A DNA stretch of 64,000 bases from positions 744,001-808,000 of the forward strand of contig NC_134943.1 of NCBI RefSeq assembly GCF_051020765.1, in the 5' to 3' direction. Below the pieces are notes generated by a model, which was given only the letters and a program-made list of their open reading frames with translations, did not search any database and was not told the origin of the DNA. Position numbers and translations under genes: made by a program. This document shows positions 44,499 through 57,400 of this stretch, piece by piece (positions within the stretch are counted from its first letter, which is position 1; each line of letters starts with the position of its first letter). Source of the stretch: Lasioglossum baleicum. Taxonomy: Eukaryota > Arthropoda > Insecta > Hymenoptera > Halictidae.

Positions 44499-45449
44499 TA
44501 AAAGCTTCCTCATTTTTTTATTATTTAGTGTTTTTAATATGTATATGAAGTTATTATTATTAGTTTTATAGGTAATTTTTTACTGAGTAAAAATCCCTCA
44601 TTTTTAGTTTCACTGAATATGCATGAAATTACTATAAACTTTTCTAGTTTACTATAATTTTCAAAATATTTAAAATGAAACCTTAATATTATACCATTTA
44701 TAATACTAAGCCTTTTATTTAATATGCCTTTAATTAATATTACCCCTCTAAAATAATATTAACCTCATAATTAAATTTTATAATAATATTCTATATAAAT
44801 AGTATAACCCCTCTAAAATTATATTAATTTATATAAATTTAATCAATACTAATATATCCTAAAATCTTAATATAAAAAAAGTTCATTTTAAATAAAATTT
44901 TTATATAAAATTAATTTTCAATTCTAAAAAAAGCTTCCTCATTTTTTTATTATTTAGTGTTTTTAATACGTATATTAAGTTATTATTATTAGTTTTATAG
45001 GTAATTTTATACTGAGTAAAAATCCCTCATTTTTAGTTTCACTGAATATGCATGAAATTACTATAAACTTTTCTAGTTTACTATAATTTTCAAAATATTT
45101 AAAATGAAACCTTAATATTATACCATTTATAATTCTAAGCCTTTTATTTAATATGCCTTTAATTAATATCACCCCTCTAAAATTATATTAATTTATATAA
45201 ATTTAATCATTATTAATATACCCTAAAATCTTAATACAAAAAAATTCATTTTAAATAAAAAAAGCTTCCTCATTTTTTTATTATTTAGTGTTTTTAATAC
45301 GTATATTAAGTTATTATTATTAGTTTTATAGGTAATTTTTTACTGAGTAAAAATCCCTCATTTTTAGTTTCACTGAATATGCATGAAATTACTATAAACT
45401 TTTTTAGTTTACTATAATTTTCAAAGTATTTAAAATGAAACCTTAATAT
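44499..45449 (-). repeat. AT-rich satellite, segment 7 (reverse)
   Basis: Same satellite in reverse orientation, starting with AAAAGCTTCCTCATTTTTTT. It includes a unit (44975-45172) with the same rare variant as the one at 43968. Confidence 0.95.
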
Positions 45450-46514
45450 TGTTACGAGCCAGGGCCGCGAGCAGCACGAGTGGCCGGCGAAGGGTTATTA
45501 CCCTAGGAATATGATATAAATTTGTTAGTTAAGGAACGCGGACGAACCCAATGCGAAATTGGGGAGCCGCTAGGATTATTGACAACGAGGACGAACCTGA
45601 CGCGAAGTCAGGGAGCCTCTAGGAATGGAGTCAAACGCAGACGAACCCGATGCAAAACCGGGGAGCTGCTAGGAGGTTGTATAATAGCACAGACGAACCT
45701 GATGCGAAATCAGGGAGCTGTCAGGATGCGGACGAACTCAATGCGAAACTGGGGAGCCGCTAGGTTGGATAAATCTCTGTTCGGACAATTGGAATGTCGC
45801 GAAAGAACCTGATGGTTAATCAGGGAATTGCTAGGATAATTAGTAAGCCTCGTAACTAGTATAATTTAATTGATACAATCCGAGCGGTAAGATTGTATCA
45901 TGTGGGGACGTTCAATTACTTGGTTAGGATATTGGACGATAATTATGGGTTTAATGAATTTGAGTTAATTATCAAAGAAGACAAATATATTCTTGCTATA
46001 GAGTTTTGTTCTACAAGTGTACTTGTGTCGCGAATGAACTGAATTTAGAATAGGAAAGAAATTGAAAGGTGATATTACCTAAGCTAAGACGCACGGTGTT
46101 GACGCACTGGCAATGCGGGGGACACGGAGCAACCTTGTCACTGCCTAACAGATTTTAGACCGAACTCGCGGAATCTGTACGGTTAAACTTTGATTCAAAA
46201 GGAACGAACGTCCGATCTCACTGGTAGTTGACTTCCGAGATGCAGCACGACGCGACACTATTCGTGATTACGACAGTACTAGCCCACGAGAGTAGAAATG
46301 TAAGGGCTTATATAGCCCTGCAATGACGGGTGGTACTTGTCAGTACCCTTCAAGTGAACATTCGTATTTTGTCAACGACCAGTTGGTCGTGCGTACGTTT
46401 GGGCCCTAAACTAACCTAAACAATTATGTAGATTTATCTAGGGTAGCTCTGTTCGTTTATCTAGGACGGTTTCTGCCAGAGATGATATTGAACACCTGTT
46501 CGTCATCCGTAACA
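45450..46514 (-). mobile_element. Solo gypsy LTR of family A with intact target duplication
   Basis: 1065 bp, in the same orientation as element A, flanked by ATAT on both sides (45446-45449 and 46515-46518). Six hairpins lie at 45547-45824 and the TATA palindrome at about 46304-46318. It is the product of LTR-LTR recombination that removed the internal region. Confidence 0.95.
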
Positions 46515-47897
46515 ATATTATACCATTTATAATACTAAGCCTTTTATTTAATATGCCTTTAATTAATATTACCCCTCTAAAATAATATTAACCCCTTAAT
46601 TAAATTTTATAATAATATTCTATATAAATAATATAACCCCTCTAAAATTATATTAATTTATAAATTTAATCAATACTAATATACCCTAAAATCTAATATA
46701 AAAAAAATTCATTTTTAATAAAATTTTTATACAAAATTAATTTTCAATTCTAAAAAAAGCTTCCTCATTTTTTTATTATTTAGTGTTTTTAATATGTATA
46801 TTACGTTATTATTATTAGTTTTATAGGTAATTTTTTACTGAGTAAAAATCCCTCATTTTTAGTTTCACTGAATATGCATGAAATTACTATAAACTTTTTT
46901 AGTTTACTATAATTTTCAAAATATTTAAAATGAAACCTTAATATTATACCATTTATAATACTAAGCCTTTTATTTAATATGCCTATAATTAATATTACCC
47001 CTCTAAAATAATATTAACCCCATAATTAAATTTTATAATAATATTCTATATAAATAATATAACCCCTCTAAAATTATATTAATTTATATAAATTTAATCA
47101 ATACTAATATAACCTAAAATCTTAATATAAAAAAAATTCATTTTAAATAAAAGTTTTATATAAAATTAATTTTCAATTCTAAAAAAAGCTTCCTCTTTTT
47201 TTTATTATTTAGTGTTTTTAATACGTATATTAAGTTATTATTATTAGTTTTATAGGTAATTTTTTACTGAGTAAAAATCCCTCATTTTTAGTTTCACTGA
47301 ACATGCATGAAATTACTATAAACTTTTCTAGTTTACTATAATTTTCAAAATATTTAAAATGAAACCTTAATATTATACCATTTATAATACTAAGCCTTTT
47401 ATTTAATATGCCTTTAATTAATATCACCCCTCTAAAATAATATTAACCCCATAATTAAATTTTATAATAATATTCTATATAAATAATATAACCCCTCTAA
47501 AATTATATTGATTTATATAAATTTAATCAATACTAATATTACCTAAAATCTTAATATAAAAAAATTCATTTTTAATAAAATTTTTATACAAAATTAATTT
47601 TCAATTTTAAAAAAAGCTTCCTCATTTTTTTATTATTTAGTGTTTTTAATACGTATATTAAGTTATTATTATTAATTTTATAGGTAATTTTTTACTGAGT
47701 AAAAATCCCTCATTTTTAGTTTCACTGAATATGCATGAAATTACTATAAACTTTTTTAGTTCACTATAATTTTCAAAATATTTAAAATGAAACCTTATTA
47801 TTATACCATTTATAATACTAAGCCTTTTATTTAATATGCCTTTAATTAATATTACCCCTCTAAAATAATATTAACCCCATAATTAAATTTTATAATA
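46515..47897 (-). repeat. AT-rich satellite, segment 8 (reverse)
   Basis: Mostly long-type (429-like) units in reverse orientation, more diverged from each other than the forward units. Confidence 0.95.
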
Positions 47898-49633
47898 TGT
47901 CACGTCGCTTTCTTAACTTTTCGTATGGATGGTCGAACGATGAATAGCGACACCGAGAATTTACAGGCGAGACGCCGGGCCACGCTCGGCCGCGCGATGC
48001 GTGGTCCTCTCGGGACAAAATACGCTCACAGTCTCTTTATTTGAAAATCAATCTTGATGCAATTTCGGGCGCCAGACACCTGAAGGTGTCACACGAAAGA
48101 ATCGTAATCTAAACACGAAAGCGGAACGCGGTTGGACTCTCGAGACTGTGACGTAGCAAACGAATTCTGAATAGCTCTCGCGAGGACGCAGGATTCTACG
48201 TCGGGAGAACACGAGACGTTCCCCGCGACGGGAAGGTTTTCACACAAGGAATAAACAACGTTACGGCTAGCAAAATGTTTATTAAACGATTCGACTGGGC
48301 TGCCGACGACTCGGCAGCGAATACAAAGTAGCCGGCGCGTATTATCGCGACTGATGAAAATCGCACGCGCTGTTTCTCCCGTACTTTACAAACTCGCGAA
48401 GAATTCGGCAGCGATAGGAACTTCGCGACGCGGAAGGCCTCGAAGGCCGATTTCCGGCCGAACTCAGATGGATTCCGCGATTTCTCTCGGACTTGCGTCG
48501 ATCGAACAGAATTTACGACCGCGAATCGAACACGCGACGGCTTCACACCGTGGAACGAGCGCAGGTTAATTAGAATTAACGGCGGCGGCGATAGTATCCC
48601 GAATCCGCGACTTCGCGTTTAGATCGGCGTCGTACAACCGCCATAAGGCGGCCACGCGGCCCCCCGCTATCCGACCGGATTCGTACCGCGACAACGATAT
48701 CCTTCACAATACGAAGGATTCGTGATTTGACACCAATAGTGTCACCCAAATATCGTCCGCCTCGTTTGCCGTTAACTCTCGCGACACGAATACCTAACCT
48801 CGCCGCGCTACCCGAGCCAACACGAAATTCACGAATAATTAATCTCGAAAGCCTGATCGGCGCTTACCACTGGTAATTCGGCAATAGTTGAACGGCAGCG
48901 AATCTCTAGAGTCCCCATGGTCTCAGCAGGCGCAAAATACAAGAATTATAAGCAATCGTTCAAAGCGACAACTGTTCGTTAACGATTCCAAAGACGCAGT
49001 GATCGTTCACGCGGTAGCTCGGGTACGCGGAAGCAGGGCGTCCCCCACTTTTCGATTCTACTTCCTTCGCGCAACGTCTCGACCTATCGCTAATGCGGAA
49101 TTTCGCATTGACGAATCCCAGACGACGGCGCTCGGCTTCCGGCGTCTCACGGCATATCCGGCAGCGCTGTCTTCCGATTGGCCGCTTCCCGAGGAGACGA
49201 TCGGCGTCAGCCAATCCGGTTGCTCTGCTGCTTCTTCCCGGACGAGGTGACGACAGGGCAGAGTAGTTGATCGTCTCAGCAGCGGATGCCCTCGTCGGCG
49301 CCTCCAGGTTGACAGTCCTGGGCCTTGACGATCTCTCGTTATTTCCTTTCGGGATCCTGCCTTTCACCTGCCTCGAGGTGCGTATCCTCGAGGCTCGTTG
49401 CTTCTGCGATGAAAGTAGAACTTCCGGATCCCGCCTGGGACCCGGATATGGTCCTGTAAACTTCCGTCGCGCAATTTGGCGCGACATTCAAAAAATTAGA
49501 ATGCGCCCTTTTGGGTCTCACTCGTGCCCAGGGAGAGCGCTCGCAGCGGCCCTTATCGCGATGCTTGACCAAAGGGTGGCCCGGTCATCCGTTATGGAAG
49601 TTCGAGTGACGTAGGCAATCTTGCCACGTCACA
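47898..49633 (-). mobile_element. 1.74-kb TG...CA element, copy 2 (probable solo LTR)
   Basis: 1736 bp, inverted relative to copy 1 at 9122-10861. On the minus strand it starts TGTGACGTGGCA and ends AGCGACGTGACA. The flanks are AATA on both sides (47894-47897 and 49634-49637), and removing it restores the satellite. Collinear similarity to copy 1 runs the full length, including TTGCGCGACG, NLEAPTR-encoding DNA, the AATAAA region and the internal TGGCGCCCGAA (48064-48074, minus). An open frame at 48960-49487 (minus, 175 codons, ATG start) shares an in-frame block with copy 1. It has no recognised protein domain. Confidence 0.72.
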
Positions 49634-50096
49634 AATAATATTCTATATAAATAATATAACCCCTCTAAAATTATATTAATTTATATAAATTTAATCAATA
49701 CTAATATAACCTAAAATCTTAATATAAAAAAAATTCATTTTAAATAAAATTTTTATACAAAATTAATTTTCAATTCTAAAAAAAGCTTCCTCATTTTTTT
49801 ATTATTTAGTGTTTTTAATACGTATATTAAGTTATTATTATTAGTTTTATAGGTAATTTTTTACTGAGTAAAAATCCCTCATTTTTAGTTTCACTGAATA
49901 TGCATGAAATTACTATAAACTTTTCTAGTTTATTATAATTTTCAAAATATTTAAAATGAAACCTTAATATTATACCATTTATAATACTAAGCCTTTTATT
50001 TAATATGCCTTTAATTAATATTACCCCTCTAAAATAATATTAACCCCATAATTAAATTTTATAATAATATTCTATATAAATAATATAACCCCTCTA
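49634..50096 (-). repeat. AT-rich satellite, segment 9 (reverse)
   Basis: Reverse-orientation satellite between the 1.74-kb element and the LINE tail. Confidence 0.95.
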
Positions 50097-50235
50097 GGCA
50101 CAGAGTGGATGAGGAGAGTTTTAGAAAAAAGGAAGAATAAGTTAGAAAATATTCAAATAAACATACACTGACACAAACACACATGTACCCCCCATTTTAA
50201 GGCCGAAAGGCAAACAAAATAAATCTATTTACTAC
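50097..50235 (+). mobile_element. 5'-truncated LINE 3' tail, 139 bp
   Basis: A short non-satellite insert with CATGTACCCCCCATTTTAAG, GGCCGAAAGGC and an A-rich end (CAAACAAAATAAATC). It is flanked by a 16-bp direct repeat TAATATAACCCCTCTA (50081-50096 and 50236-50251). A target duplication of this length with an A-rich 3' end fits target-primed reverse transcription of a severely 5'-truncated non-LTR retrotransposon. Clade not assigned. Confidence 0.75.
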
Positions 50236-51250
50236 TAATATAACCCCTCTAAAATTATATTAATTTATATAAATTTAATGAATACTAATATAACCTAAAA
50301 TCTTAATATAAAAAAATTCATTTTTAATAAAATTTTTATACAAAATTAATTTTCAATTCTAAAAAAAGCTTTCTCATTTTTTTATTATTTAGTGTTTTTA
50401 ATACGTATATTAAGTTATTATTATTAGTTTTATAGGTAATTTTTTACTGAGTAAAAATCCCACATTTTTAGTTTCACTGAATATGCATAAAATTACTATA
50501 AACTTTTCTAGTTTACTATAATTTCCAAAATATTTAAAATGAAACCTCAATATTATACCATTTATAATACTAAGCCTTTTATTTAATATGCCTTTAATTA
50601 ATATTACCCCTCTAAAATAATATTAACCTCATAATTAAATTTTATAATAATATTCTATATAAATAATATAACCCCTCTAAAATTATATTAATTTATATAA
50701 ATTTAATCAATACTAATATATCCTAAAATCTTAATATAAAAAAAATTCATTTTAAATAAAATTTTTATACAAAATTAATTTTCAATTCTAAAAAAAGCTT
50801 CCTCATTTTTTATTATTTAGTGTTTTTAATACGTATATTAAGTTATTATTATTAGTTTTATAGGTAATTTTTTACTGAGTAAAAATCCCTCATTTTTAGT
50901 TTCACTGAATATGCATGAAATTACTATAAACTTTTCTAGTTTCCTATAATTTTCAAAATATTTAAAATGGAACCTTAATATTATAACATTTATAATACTA
51001 AGCCTTTTATTTAATATACCTTTAATTAATATTACCCCTCTAAAATAATATTAACCTCATAATTAAATTTTATAATAATATTCTATATAAATAATATAAC
51101 CCCTCTAAAATTATATTAATTTATATAAATTTAATCAATACTAATATATCCTAAAATCTTAATATAAAAAAAATTCATTTTAAATAAAAGTTTTATACAA
51201 AATTAATTTTCAATTCTAAAAATAGCTTCCTCATTTTTTATTATTTATTA
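50236..51250 (-). repeat. AT-rich satellite, segment 10 (reverse, array end)
   Basis: The last reverse-orientation units. They become diverged towards 51240, where the recognisable satellite ends in TTATTATTTATTAAAAATAA. Confidence 0.93.
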
Positions 51251-51406
51251 AAAATAATAAATAAATAAAGTTATTATTATTAATTTGAATGATTATTTTA
51301 AATAAATTTCTTACAATAATTTAATTTTAAATAATATAAGAAATTTTCAAATAAATAATTTATTATTATTATTATTTTTTTTTTTTCATATAAATATTAA
51401 ATATTA

Positions 51407-51440
<34 letters not shown>
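51251..51440. repeat. AT-only junction ending in an (AT)n run
   Basis: Simple A/T sequence without satellite landmarks, then about 30 bp of (AT)n that abuts the first 42-bp unit directly. Confidence 0.85.
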
Positions 51441-51445
<5 letters not shown>

Positions 51446-54400
51446 TCCTCCCGCACGTGTTTTTGCTCGACTAGCCTGCGGGATGCATCCTCTCGCACGT
51501 GTTTTTACTCGACTAGCCTGCGGGATGCATCCTCTCGCACGTGTTTTTGCTCGACTAGCCTGCGGGATGCATCCTCTCGCACGTGTTTTTACTCGACTAG
51601 CCTGCGGGATGCATCCTCTCGCACGTGTTTTTTCTCGACTAGCCTGCGGGATCCATCCTCTCGTACGTGTTTTTACTCGACTAGCCTGCGGGATGCATCC
51701 TCCCGCACGTGTTTTTGCTCGACTAGCCTGCGGGATGCATCCTCTCGCACGTGTTTTTGCTCGACTAGCCTGCGGGATGCATCCTCTCGCACGTGTTTTT
51801 GCTCGACTAGCCTGCGGGATGCATCCTCTCGCACGTGTTTTTACTCGACTAGCCTGCGGGAAGCATCCTCTCGCACGTGTTTCTACTCGACTAGCCTGCG
51901 TGATGCATCCTCTCGCACGTGTTTTTACTCGACTAGCCTGCGGGATGCATCCTCTCGCACGTGTTTTTACTCGACTAGCCTGCGGGATGCATCCTCTCGC
52001 ACGTGTTTTTACTCGACTAGCCTGCGGGATGCATCCTCTCGCACGTGTTTTTACTCGACTAGCCTGCGGGATGCATCGTCTCGCACGTGTTTTTACTCGA
52101 CTAGCCTGCGGGATGCATCCTCTCGCACGTGTTTTTACTCGACGAGCCTGCGGGATGCATCCTCTCGCACGTGTTTTTACTCGACTAGCCTGCGGGATGC
52201 ATCCTCTCGCACGTGTTTTTACTCGACTAGCCTGCGGGATGCATCCTCTCGCACGTGTTTTTTCTCGACTAGCCTGCGGGATCCATCCTCTCGCACGTGT
52301 TTTTACTCGACTATCCTGCGGGATGCATCCTCTCGCACGTGTTTTTACTCGACTAGCCTGCGGGATGCATCCTCTCTCACGTGTTTCTACTCGACTAGCC
52401 TGCGGGATGCATCCTCACGCACGTGTTTTTACTCGACTAGCCTGCGGGATGAATCCTCTCGCACGTGTTTTTACTCGACTAGCCTGCGGGATGCATCCTG
52501 TCGCACGTGTTTTTACTCGACTAGCCTGCGGGATGCATCCTCTCGCACGTGTTTTTACTCGACTAGCCTGCGGGATCCATCCTCTCGCACGTGTTTTTAC
52601 TCGACTAGCCTGCGGGATGCATCCTCTCGCACGTGTTTTTGCTCGACTAGCCTGCGGGATGCATCCTCTCGCACGTGTTTTTACTCAACTAGCCTGCGGG
52701 ATGCATCCTCTCGCACGTGTTTTTACTCGACTAGCCTGCGGGATGCATCCTCTCGCACGTGTTTTTGCTCGACTAGCCTGCGGGATGCATCCTCTCGCAC
52801 GTGTTTTTACTCGACTAGCCTGCGGGATGAATCCTCTCGCACGTGTTTTTACTCGACTAGCCTGCGGGATGAATCCTCTCGCACGTGTTGTTACTCGACT
52901 AGCCTGCGGGATGCATCCTCTCGCACGTGTTTTTTCTCGACTAGCCTGCGGGATCCATCCTCTCGCACGAGTTTTTGCTCGACTAGCCTGCGGGATGCAT
53001 CCTCTCGCACGTGTTTTTGCTCGACTAGCCTGCGGGATGCATCCTCTCGCACGTGTTTTTGCTCGACTAGCCTGCGGGATGCATCCTCTCGCACGTGTTT
53101 TTTCTCGACTAGCCTGCGGGATGCATCCTCTCGCACGTGTTTTTACTCGACTAGCCTGCGGGATGAATCCTCTCGCACGTGTTTTTACTCGACTAGCCTG
53201 CGGGATGCATCCTCTTGCACGTGTTTTTACTCGACTAGCCTGCGGGATCCATCCTCTCGCACGTGTTTTTACTCGACTAGCCTGCGGGATGCATCCTCTC
53301 GCACGTGTTTTTGCTCGACTAGCCTGCGGGATGCATCCTCTCGCACGTGTTTTTACTCAACTAGCCTGCGGGATGCATCCTCTCGCACGTGTTTTTACTC
53401 GACTAGCCTGCGGGATGCATCCTCTCGCACGTGTTTTTGCTCGACTAGCCTGCGGGATGCATCCTCTCGCACGTGTTTTTACTCGACTAGCCTGCGGGAT
53501 GAATCCTCTCGCACGTGTTTTTACTCGACTAGCCTGCGGGATGAATCCTCTCGCACGTGTTTTTACTCGACTAGCCTGCGGGATGCATCCTCTCGCACGT
53601 GTTTTTTCTCGACTAGCCTGCGGGATCCATCCTCTCGCACGAGTTTTTGCTCGACTAGCCTGCGGGATGCATCCTCTCGCACGTGTTTTTGCTCGACTAG
53701 CCTGCGGGATGCATCCTCTCGCACGTGTTTTTGCTCGACTAGCCTGCGGGATGCATCCTCTCGCACGTGTTTTTACTCAACTAGCCTGCGGGATGCATCC
53801 TCTCGCACGTGTTTTTACTGGACTAGCCTGCGGGATGCATCCTCTCGCACGTGTTTTTACTCGACTAGCCTGCGGGATGCATCCTCTCGCACGTGTTTTT
53901 ACTCGACTAGCCTGCGGGATGCATCCTCTCGCACGTGTTTTTACTCGACTAGCCTGCGGGATGCATCCTCTCGCACGTGTTTCTACTCGACTAGCCTGCG
54001 TGATGCATCCTCTCGCACGTGTTTTTACTCGACTAGCCTGCGGGATGCATCCTCTCGCACGTGTTTTTACTCGACGAGCCTGCGGGATGCATCCTCTCGC
54101 ACGTGTTTTTACTCGACTAGCCTGCGGGATGCATCCTCTCGCACGTGTTTTTTCTCGACTAGCCTGCGGGATGCATCCTCTCGCACGTGTTTTTGCTCGA
54201 CTAGCCTGCGGGATGCATCCTCTCGCACGTGTTTTTTCTCGACTAGCCTGCGGGATGCATCCTCTCGCACGTGTTTTTACTCGACTAGCCTGCGGGATGA
54301 ATCCTCTCGCACGTGTTTTTACTCGACTAGCCTGCGGGATGCATCCTCTTGCACGTGTTTTTACTCGACTAGCCTGCGGGATCCATCCTCTCGCACGTGT

Positions 54401-57400
54401 TTTTACTCGACTAGCCTGCGGGATGCATCCTCTCGCACGTGTTTTTGCTCGACTAGCCTGCGGGATGCATCCTCTCGCACGTGTTTTTACTCAACTAGCC
54501 TGCGGGATGCATCCTCTCGCACGTGTTTTTACTCGACTAGCCTGCGGGATGCATCCTCTCGCACGTGTTTTTGCTCGACTAGCCTGCGGGATGCATCCTC
54601 TCGCACGTGTTTTTACTCGACTAGCCTGCGGGATGAATCCTCTCGCACGTGTTTTTACTCGACTAGCCTGCGGGATGAATCCTCTCGCACGTGTTTTTAC
54701 TCGACTAGCCTGCGGGATGCATCCTCTCGCACGTGTTTTTTCTCGACTAGCCTGCGGGATCCATCCTCTCGCACGAGTTTTTGCTCGACTAGCCTGCGGG
54801 ATGCATCCTCTCGCACGTGTTTTTGCTCGACTAGCCTGCGGGATGCATCCTCTCGCACGTGTTTTTGCTCGACTAGCCTGCGGGATGCATCCTCTCGCAC
54901 GTGTTTTTACTCAACTAGCCTGCGGGATGCATCCTCTCGCACGTGTTTTTACTGGACTAGCCTGCGGGATGCATCCTCTCGCACGTGTTTTTACTCGACT
55001 AGCCTGCGGGATGCATCCTCTCGCACGTGTTTTTACTCGACTAGCCTGCGGGATGCATCCTCTCGCACGTGTTTTTACTCGACTAGCCTGCGGGATGCAT
55101 CCTCTCGCACGTGTTTCTACTCGACTAGCCTGCGTGATGCATCCTCTCGCACGTGTTTTTACTCGACTAGCCTGCGGGATGCATCCTCTCGCACGTGTTT
55201 TTACTCGACGAGCCTGCGGGATGCATCCTCTCGCACGTGTTTTTACTCGACTAGCCTGCGGGATGCATCCTCTCGCACGTGTTTTTACTCGACTAGCCTG
55301 CGGGATGCATCCTCTCGCACGTGTTTTTTCTCGACTAGCCTGCGGGATCCATCCTCTCGCACGTGTTTTTACTCGACTAGCCTGCGGGATGCATCCTCTC
55401 GCACGTGTTTTTACTCGACTAGCCTGCGGGATGCATCCTCTCGCACGTGTTTTTACTCGACTAGCCTGCGGGATGCATCCTCTCTCACGTGTTTCTACTC
55501 GACTAGCCTGCGTGATGCATCCTCTCGCACGTGTTTTTACTCGACTAGCCTGCGGGATGCATCCTCTCGCACGTGTTTTTACTCGACGAGCCTGCGGGAT
55601 GCATCCTCTCGCACGTGTTTTTACTCGACTAGCCTGCGGGATGCATCCTCTCGCACGTGTTTTTACTCGACTAGCCTGCGGGATGCATCCTCTCGCACGT
55701 GTTTTTACTCGACTAGCCTGCGGGATGCATCCTCTCGCACGTGTTTTTACTCGACTAGCCTGCGGGATGAATCCTCTCGCACGTGTTTTTACTCGACTAG
55801 CCTGCGGGATGCATCCTCTCGCACGTGTTTTTACTCGACTAGCCTGCGGGATCCATCCTCTCGCACGTGTTTTTACTCGCCTAGCCTGCGGGATGCATCC
55901 TCTCGCACGTGTTTTTGCTCGACTAGCCTGCGGGATGCATCCTCTCGCACGTGTTTTTACTCGACTAGCCTGCGGGATGCATCCTCTCGCACGTGTTTTT
56001 GCTCGACTAGCCTGCGGGATGCATCCTCTCGCACGTGTTTTTGCTCGACTAGCCTGCGGGATGCATCCTCTCGCACGTGTTTTTACTCGACTAGCCTGCG
56101 GGATGAATCCTCTCGCACGTGTTTTTACTCGACTAGCCTGCGGGATGAATCCTCTCGCACGTGTTTTTACTCGACTAGCCTGCGGGATGCATCCTCTCGC
56201 ACGTGTTTTTTCTCGACTAGCCTGCGGGATCCATCCTCTCGCACGAGTTTTTGCTCGACTAGCCTGCGGGATGCATCCTCTCGCACGTGTTTTTGCTCGA
56301 CTAGCCTGCGGGATGCATCCTCTCGCACGTGTTTTTGCTCGACTAGCCTGCGGGATGCATCCTCTCGCACGTGTTTTTGCTCGACTAGCCTGCGGGATGC
56401 ATCCTCTCGCACGTGTTTTTGCTCGACTAGCCTGCGGGATGCATCCTCTCGCACGTGTTTTTGCTCGACTAGCCTGCGGGATGCATCCTCTCGCACGTGT
56501 TTTTACTCGACTAGCCTGCGGGAAGCATCCTCTCGCACGTGTTTCTACTCGACTAGCCTGCGTGATGCATCCTCTCGCACGTGTTTTTACTCGACTAGCC
56601 TGCGGGATGCATCCTCTCGCACGTGTTTTTACTCGACTAGCCTGCGGGATGCATCCTCTCGCACGTGTTTTTACTCGACTAGCCTGCGGGATGCATCCTC
56701 TCGCACGTGTTTTTACTCGACTAGCCTGCGGGATGCATCCTCTCGCACGTGTTTTTACTCGACTAGCCTGCGGGATGCATCCTCTCGCACGTGTTTTTAC
56801 TCGACGAGCCTGCGGGATGCATCCTCTCGCACGTGTTTTTACTCGACTAGCCTGCGGGATGCATCCTCTCGCACGTGTTTTTACTCGACTAGCCTGCGGG
56901 ATGCATCCTCTCGCACGTGTTTTTTAACGACTAGCCTGCGGGATCCATCCTCTCGCACGTGTTTTTACTCGACTATCCTGCGGGATGCATCCTCTCGCAC
57001 GTGTTTTTACTCGACTAGCCTGCGGGATGCATCCTCTCTCACGTGTTTCTACTCGACTAGCCTGCGGGATGCATCCTCACGCACGTGTTTTTACTCGACT
57101 AGCCTGCGGGATGAATCCTCTCGCACGTGTTTTTACTCGACTAGCCTGCGGGATGCATCCTGTCGCACGTGTTTTTACTCGACTAGCCTGCGGGATGCAT
57201 CCTCTCGCACGTGTTTTTTCTCGACTAGCCTGCGGGATGCATCCTCTCGCACGTGTTTTTACTCGACTAGCCTGCGGGATGAATCCTCTCGCACGTGTTT
57301 TTACTCGACTAGCCTGCGGGATGCATCCTCTCGCACGTGTTTTTACTCGACTAGCCTGCGGGATCCATCCTCTCGCACGTGTTTTTACTCGACTAGCCTG

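Noticed and set aside
10862..51440. Telomeric repeats near the satellites
   Set aside because: No run of TTAGG or TCAGG repeats was seen, so nothing places the window at a chromosome end.
51441..56927. 1828-codon plus-strand frame of 14-residue repeats (GMHPLARVFTRLAC)
   Set aside because: It is produced by a 42-bp satellite whose unit is a multiple of three. The minus strand is open too, most changes are amino-acid altering, the frame starts at the array edge, and no promoter or unique coding sequence flanks it.
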